Part shown: in pieces, positions 57,692-64,000 of the stretch | Layout: every line of letters begins with the position of its first letter | Numbering within the stretch: the stretch's first letter is position 1 | Assembly (NCBI RefSeq): GCF_000003815.2 | Contig: NC_049985.1 | Coordinates: 4,396,267-4,460,266, forward strand | DNA from: Branchiostoma floridae | Taxonomy: Eukaryota > Chordata > Leptocardii > Amphioxiformes > Branchiostomatidae | DNA length: 64,000 bases | Direction: 5' to 3' | Translations under genes and position numbers: made by a program | Notes under the pieces: model-generated | Database searches by the model: none | What the model was told of the DNA's origin: nothing | Seen by the model: the letters and a program-made list of their open reading frames with translations, nothing else

Positions 57692-59925
57692 AAGTCTAAA
57701 CAGCCCCTGACTGTAATAGATTGTGTAACATGCTTCGTTAAATCGAAATTTAATGTGTTTACACAGTCTGTCGGTGGCTGGGGTTTATGAAATAGGGGGC
57801 GGTAGCTGGCGGACCGGCCGCTAGGAGCGCGATTTTAGCCAGGCTAACCGAAAGTGTCCTTCCCGGACCAGCAGAAATTATCTACTTTGATACGTGAGTA
57901 ACTCCAGCGCCTCAAATTGAATTTGTCTAGGCGGCAGATAGTATGTTTACTTGGCATTGTCTCTCTACAGTACACAGTAACGGTACGATTTGTTTTACAA
58001 ACATCAATTGTAGCGGAACCAATCATCGTACCATCTGTTCAAATTAAGCGTCATTTTTGCGTCGCTGGATGCAAACCTGTTTCGTTACTTTGTACAGTAG
58101 AAGCCGCGTAATTGCACATCCCATTTGCCAGTGCATTTCGTGCAATTATCCGAATGGTGCAACAAAGTGAAGTTATTAAGATGGACCACACCAACATGAG
58201 ATTTGGGGACTTCGTGCAATTAACAGAAGTACATTTTTCACAATACAATTCGACATGCAGACATGAACATTAAGAAGTTACCACACGATAATTGGTAACG
58301 CACCGTTACTTGGAAATGGAGGTGATTCTGTTGCAGCCCCTGCTAAAGATTAACATTAATGCGAGTGACTTTTCCATTTTCCATCAAGTACCAGATATGG
58401 AATACCGGGAAGCCGCCAATCCCTGCATGCGTACGTGCGGATTACTGATAACCTCGGAAACATGATATCCCAAGACCCTCCAACATTAACGTGAAGTAGG
58501 TTGTTCACGGTATTCCGAAACGCGTAATTCGCATTTCGTGCCATGTTTTGGGAACACAGGCCAAATCCGAAATGCTTTATTAGCGTGCCGCGGAATTTTG
58601 TGGAAGAGAAGGAGATGCAGCCTTCTACACAACTACAAAATATCGAAAATCGATGTTGATACAAAATGTAATACCTAATGCAATTTGAAAACGACTTAAG
58701 CTATCTAGCTGAATCAATACTGACTCTGCAAAAGGGTACTTCAGTACCATAAAGTTCAGTTTATACGGTCCTGACTCGGTCCCGCTGAGTTGACCACAAA
58801 TGCATGTGTGTACATCTAGTTATTATAGCCCTAAATTGGTCATGAAAGCCAAGTGTCTTGTGTTGAACTCCCATAGTCTTCTTCTACTATCAAATACTAG
58901 TGCTAAGAAGCCGGGAAAGCAGTGCGTGAAGTTTTTGGTATGATCCCAAAGCTAAGAGCTTTGAGCATCCGATCTCACGAATACGTCGAAAAAGTCGAAC
59001 ACCATACACACTAGAGGTTCTTCCGGACATATTGCTGTTTACATTTGGAAGGGAGTCTTCCATTTCAAAGTAACAAGATGTGTGGAATTTCAAAGTAACA
59101 TATTTTTGAGTGTGTGGTCTTTACGATCACCCCCCCCCCCCTCAGCACTGATACTGCGGCATTTAACCCTTATTTTGGAAAAGTGCTTTCCAAATATCAA
59201 ATACGAACATGTTGAAAGCCGCACACTTTAACCTGTTGCTAATACTCAGTTTCATTTGCCATTGTGTTAGATGTACTCTCGATATTGAATATCAGTTCAA
59301 TCATATCATCTACGGTTATGGGTTTTACAAATATTTGCAATTTATTTGCAAATATTTACAAATCCCCAGAACGTCACACGTCATCCGTGCCCCGGATGTG
59401 TGACCTTCCCGCCTGCCCATTTAACCTTGACGTCGTCTCTTAGTTCCGGAGGATCCATCTCCATCAGTCAACCGCGATATCATCAGATGGTGTTTGTTTT
59501 GGGGCATCCCTGAATCCAGATTGGCGCATCATATAATTGCATCAGACAGCTTGTAATTTGTGGGATCGCAGTTAATCAGGTGCATAATGATGCTAATAAC
59601 ATACGGTAATTGTACCGGGAGGATATGAGTATAAGGCCTGAATGAGGGTGAGAAAATACGATGAAATATTGCTTATTTCAGGAGCTCAATGTAGGATTTG
59701 GGTGGCAAAGCTGTAAAGAAATATTACTGTCATTTATATGGATTACAAATCAATGTTACCCTTGATAGGAAGATATTGACTGCAATGTTGGGAGAAAGTC
59801 AAAAGAGTTATGTAAACGATTAGCTTGTTCGGATTGCTCTATCATAGACCAAAAATTCAGCTGATAATTTTCAGCCATATGCACCTTTCTCAGCAAGGAC
59901 ACGTTCTGCCACTTTCACGGAAGCT
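57692..59925. other. No gene recognised
   Basis: ORFs such as 58356-58664 (minus) and 59209-59403 (plus) have no recognisable domain. The latter begins with a hydrophobic stretch but is AT-rich. A C-homopolymer lies near 59131. No repeat was identified with confidence. Confidence 0.4.
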
Positions 59926-59929
59926 AATC

Positions 59930-60365
59930 ATGCTTTCTTCTTCCATTATCCCCCTCTCAGGAGGAAGTTCCACGCTAAAAGCTTCTTTGAAATTTCCTTG
60001 AACTACATCGTTATGGAACAAGTTTCCTCGTGATTGCCTCCTGGCCTCCGTAGCAGGCTCTCTGGGGCCTTTTCCGTTTGTGTTTTGTTCATAATACACT
60101 TTTGCCCCGTAGGCCAATGGGCAAGTGACCTATACAAAAAGAAATGGCCAGCAAAAGTGTATTATGAGCAAAAAAAGACGGAAAAGGCCCCAGAGAGCCT
60201 GCTATTGAGGCTAATTGCTTCCCTGATGTGCACAACTTTAGACTTTTCAAGTCGGGGGTGATCATACACCTGACATCACAATTCAGTACATACAGTGACC
60301 CAAAACCTTTGAGTGGCGTTTAGAGGCTTGTTTTGTCTCTAAATACCTCGTGTTTTTGCCATTGC
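59930..60365 (+). mobile_element. Degenerate LINE 3' end (copy 1)
   Basis: A reading frame near 60007 gives SLWNKFPRDCLLASVAGS, matching the LWNxLPxxC...A signature at the C terminus of CR1/Jockey-type reverse transcriptases. Further on comes HNFRLFKSGV with the tail HLTSQFSTYSDPK. Frames are interrupted. The 3' sequence ttgtttt(g)tctctaaatacctcg is shared with copy 2. Confidence 0.55.
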
Positions 60366-60479
60366 TTTAGGTAGACCCCTTGTAAATTGTGGGATTACAA
60401 TCTTATTGGCCAGACAATAATACTAATAAGATATCGTAATTGCAAATATGAAATGTCAGAGGTGAGGGTAGAGGTAATA

Positions 60480-60745
60480 ATCCTTTCTTCTTCCGTAGTC
60501 CACCTCTCAGGAGGAAGTTCCACGCTAAAAGCTTCTTTCTTTAAACTATATCGTTATGGAACAAGCTTCTTCGTGATTGCTTCACTGATGAGAACAACCT
60601 CAAACTTTTCAAGTCAGGGGTGAACAAACATCTGACATCACAATTCAGTACATACAGTGACCCTAAACTTTTGAGTGGCTTTTAGAGCCTTGTTTTGTCT
60701 CTAAATACCTCGTGTTTTTGCCATTGCTTTAGGCTCTTTAGGCTT
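60480..60745 (+). mobile_element. Degenerate LINE 3' end (copy 2)
   Basis: From about 60545 it reads TISLWNKLLRDCF, then NNLKLFKSGVNKHLTSQF, ending STYSDPKLLSGF-stop. The preceding ctctcaggaggaagttccac and the 3' UTR tail match copy 1. It looks like a second insertion or a tandem duplication. Confidence 0.6.
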
Positions 60746-61623
60746 TACCCTTCCTACGGCTCTGGCTGTTTTTGACGCGTTTTGGCCGCGAGACATAAAG
60801 AAAACAGTAGAAAATAGAAAGCTCGATACAAACGCCAAAACACGCCATAAAACAGCTGATGCCGAACCTCTGTTTTCTTTCATTTCGTCTTCTACACACA
60901 GGAACAGTGTACTGTATGTTCTGATAAACCACAAACGGACTCGTTTGAGTGTACAACGTGCTGGTTTGCGTGCATGGCGTAATTGGGGAATAGGCCACCG
61001 TTAAACGGGAAAGATAGATCATTATCATCATCATGCTCATCATGATGAGCATCTTAACTAGGCTGCCCCTAAGTGACTGGTTATTTCCTGCCCTAAATGA
61101 GGCCGGAAGGCTCTCGTGGCTGATTGGAGCGGCGGGATTCTCAACAGGCACTAGTAGGAAGAGGTACTTTTTTGCCCCCCAAAATACAGCCCTACAAATA
61201 TGGAGATAGCCTAGTCTCCTTAGTTTCAACGTTGGCTGAGGTTGTCTTATGCCGGGAAAAGGAGTTTGCCGAGGGAGGGAGTTTGCCTAGAAAAGTAGTT
61301 CAACGCGTTGAAACTAGCGAACCTGCCCTAAAGCCCCCACCCCCACCCCCACCCCGAAAATAAAATAAAAGCTAGCCCCACGGGAAGTCTGCGACTGGAG
61401 GCTACTTCAGCCTACCTCAACTCGAAACTGTTAAAATTTGACCCGGGTTATCTTTAAATGATAACCCCCTGTACATGTCCCCTGAAGTTTATTCCATGAC
61501 AATGTACAACAATAAAGCTTTTTTTTAAAAGCCTGGATGGCAAACAAAATCACATAAAAAGAGGGCGGTTAAACATCGAAGTCTTCAACTGGTCTATTTG
61601 CTATCAAAAGACATTACATGGGA

Positions 61624-61686
61624 TTTGTTGAACAAGGTAAAAACACTTCGTATTAAGTGCACCTTAGACCACTCGGCCATCCTGGC
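61624..61686 (-). pseudogene. tRNA-Leu-like 5' half
   Basis: On the minus strand from 61686 the sequence GCCAGGATGGCCGAGTGG then TCTAAGG matches the acceptor and D-arm of animal tRNA-Leu. The following anticodon region (CACTTAATACGAAGTG) does not form a normal 7-nt loop, and no matching 3' acceptor strand is seen. It is a pseudogene or the head of a tRNA-derived SINE. Confidence 0.5.
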
Positions 61687-61819
61687 TCGGTTGGGTTAAT
61701 GCCGATAGAAGGGCTCTAAGAAGGGCTACGTTATACGATCCATCCAAACCAAACGAACCATCCAAACCAACGATCCATTAAACGAACCGCTTCTATCGAT
61801 TCAATGCCGGTGCACCTCG

Positions 61820-62210
61820 ATGCACGGAGATCATCAGCAACAAGTCAACATTACCACGTGCCCACCGAGGAGTCTGATCTCCAGGCTAGAAAGGACTCAA
61901 GTGGAGGAAAGAACACATTGGCGGCAGCCGGGCTGTGGTGAGAGGCATATAGCTAGCGGTTATGCAAAGAGATCATCCACAACAAGTCAACATTCGCATT
62001 TGCCCACCGAGGAGTCTGTCATCCAGGCTAGAAGGGACTCAGGTGGAGGAAAGGACACATTAGCGCCAGCAGAGCTGCAGCGGGAGGGCTATAACAAGTC
62101 AGCCTTACCACGTGCCTACCGAGGAGTCTGTTATCCAGGCTAGAAGGGGCTCAGGTGGAAGAAAGGACACATTAGCGCCAGCAGAGCTGCAGCGGGAGGC
62201 TTAGCGGTAA
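61820..62210 (+). repeat. Tandem repeat of about 110-150 bp, three copies
   Basis: Each copy contains caacaagtca(a/g)c(a/c)tt, gcc(c/t)accgaggagtctg, tccaggctagaa(a/g)gg and ggaaag(a/g)acacatt(g/a)gcg. The last two are the closest, both with cgccagcagagctgcagcgg. It is open in one frame by chance or descent (61820-62143). Confidence 0.75.
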
Positions 62211-63999
62211 TGCCGGGAGATTAGTCACCGGAGAAAACACACACGTCACCGGGGGGAAATCTCCTCAGAAGGGCTGTTTTCAGTAATCCGTGGAGGTTAT
62301 ATATTTACACTACGTACGCCATCGCATTTCTAAGCCATGATTAAAATATGTTCACACTGATCCGTAGGAAGTACGCACTCACACAACACCTACGCTAATG
62401 AGACGGTTTACAACAGATGTTGCTCAAGTCATCCGTCGGAAACATATTGGATTCCATCTCTTTCTACTGCGACATATGACATTTTACGTAATAAGTTATT
62501 CACATATTCCTTTGCGTAAAGAACAGCAGATTTCAAGAAACATGATGCCACATGAAAATTTGAAGATAATATTTATATGTGACAACTCTCACAATTCAAA
62601 AATAGGGAAATGCCAATAAAAGATTGCTTTTATAACAAACAAAAATATGATTGAAGTCCAAAATGAGCTTCATCTGATTGTAGCATGGTTTTACAGATTG
62701 ACCCTTACTCTTTAGTAACCGAGATTGCAAAAGTTATCTTTTTATTTTGTACTTTGTAGTTGGACGCTGCACTTTTTGCTGCGTCACTGGAATTGTACTC
62801 AGTGAGGTGCACTATGTTAACGAATCCAGTAGCTATAGTTATGGAATACCATTCATTAGTATAAAGATAAAGCGTTATGCAGATAGAAACAGAATCATAA
62901 CCGGAACGGCAATTTACCGCTATGGCGAACATATAGAGTGCATGTGACGGAAGACAAATGGAACAATTTGAAAAACAGCGGGAATGTCGTTTCACATAAG
63001 GACCGAGAAAATAACACGTCTCTCTTCATAATATGTTTGTCAACGGTTAGAACAGTATAGAGAGGTATTTGACTCAAACCTTATGATACCGAATATCTGA
63101 ATGTCTCAAATCCTACTTTTAGGATGTGTGACCACACTCTTTATCATACGCACATCTGAATCAGTGACATTCATTTGAAGTATCAGTGATATTTTTATAA
63201 TCGTCCATTTGACGTTCAACAGTTACCGCCTCGGTGTAACTGTGTGGATAACTAGTAAAGTATGTGGGGAAGGACAGCCTCAAGCCAGTAGAAAGAGACG
63301 CCATCAGTCTATTTGGCTAATCACCACTATTTCCCAGTGACTTGTACACGTGGAGTCTGGTACAGACGAATGTATGAACAAGCCACAATCGCCTGAAAGA
63401 CCCAAGCCACAAGAAAGTACGGTGACAAAGAATCAGACCAGACAACAAGATCAAAAGAAACATGAATCCAATCTCTGCGGTTTCCTTCTTTGTGGATTTC
63501 TCTTAGATCATGTAGATGATAACCCGCTTATGTAAGGGCCAGGGACCTGATATTTCTCTTTGACCAACTTGAGATCGTGTTCGTTACATAATGATTTTAG
63601 TAATCAGTCCGGATCCAGATGGCTATGTGTGGGCGGTTAATTGTTCTAGTCATGTGTATTATCAACCAACTAAATTTTTCATTTACAAATGTACCAACGT
63701 GTACAAAATACATTCTTAAGTTTCCACTATTCCTGATGTTTAAGAAAGAATTTTTATTCTTTTATTATAAATATCAAGGTATCCACAATAACAAAATACC
63801 TCGATGTTTTATAATGTAGCATAACGCAGTAGGTAGTTACTAGTAATATCACTGTATTTATGATTCCCTTATCCATGTCACATGTACTTTAACTCTCGGG
63901 CATGTATTTGCAATTTTCACTTTTTGACCATTGGGCATTGCTGCATTGCTGAGGGTTTTTTTTCGCAAACACAGCGTCAGATTCCCGAGGCTGCTGACC
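62211..63999. other. No gene recognised
   Basis: AT-rich sequence. The short ORFs (for example 63350-63535) have no domain and no splice support. Nothing else is claimed. Confidence 0.4.
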
Positions 64000-64000
64000 T

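Noticed and set aside
58356-58664. 102-codon minus-strand ORF
   Set aside because: No family signature, no neighbours in frame, and no splice sites of quality.
59209-59403. Small ORF with a hydrophobic start (MLKAAHFNLLLILSF)
   Set aside because: AT-rich, single exon, no recognisable domain, and the C-terminal part is simple aatatttgcaaat-type sequence. Probably chance.
1-63999. CRISPR arrays, operons, Shine-Dalgarno sites, phage or toxin-antitoxin systems
   Set aside because: The window is eukaryotic by exon-intron structure and gene content; no such features were seen.

Overview
The window looks like nuclear genomic DNA from a cephalochordate (amphioxus, probably Branchiostoma). This is an inference. 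Genes are split by short introns with GT-AG sites, the proteins are clearly chordate (USP12/46-type deubiquitinase, RPL21, CNG channel alpha subunit, CYP2-type P450, a sushi-rich VWA protein), and introns are full of small palindromic elements and SINE-like repeats. Three 100-N assembly gaps are present (3810-3909, 9652-9751, 22942-23041). All exon limits were read by eye from splice sites, frame and phase; none is supported by transcripts here.

Layout. (1) 310-3594, minus: a gene with a Crypton-derived (DUF3504/ZMYM-QRICH1-KIAA1958-type) domain; its 3' end lies outside the window and a non-coding first exon lies near 4240-4335. (2) 6421-11407, plus: a complete seven-exon CYP2-clan P450 (514 aa). 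(3) 13721 to about 22110, minus: a 17-exon secreted protein with about ten sushi (CCP) modules, one EGF module, an unassigned helical segment and a C-terminal VWA domain. (4) 23145-24556, minus: a tentative small multi-exon gene of uncertain frame. (5) 27255-29030, minus: RPL21 (160 aa), with broken tandem copies of its last exon downstream. (6) 30671-42076, plus: the USP12/USP46 pro-orthologue, head to head with RPL21. (7) 45230-55719, minus: a complete CNG channel alpha subunit (787 aa). (8) 55720-63999: no gene recognised; microsatellites, LINE remnants, a small palindromic element, a tRNA-Leu-like fragment and a tandem repeat.

These are independent eukaryotic genes, not an operon. RPL21 and USP12/46 share a roughly 0.87 kb divergent promoter region, and USP12/46 and CNGA are convergent. 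From memory, human RPL21 and USP12 are neighbours on 13q12 and CNGA1 and USP46 share the pericentromeric region of chromosome 4, so this block may preserve an ancestral chordate linkage.

I did not find a new multi-gene system. The most unusual items are the sushi/EGF/VWA protein with VWA at the C terminus and a helical insert, two in-frame extra exons in USP46, tandem broken copies of the RPL21 last exon, a decayed P2X7-like cysteine-rich domain in a USP46 intron, and several multi-copy palindromic element families.
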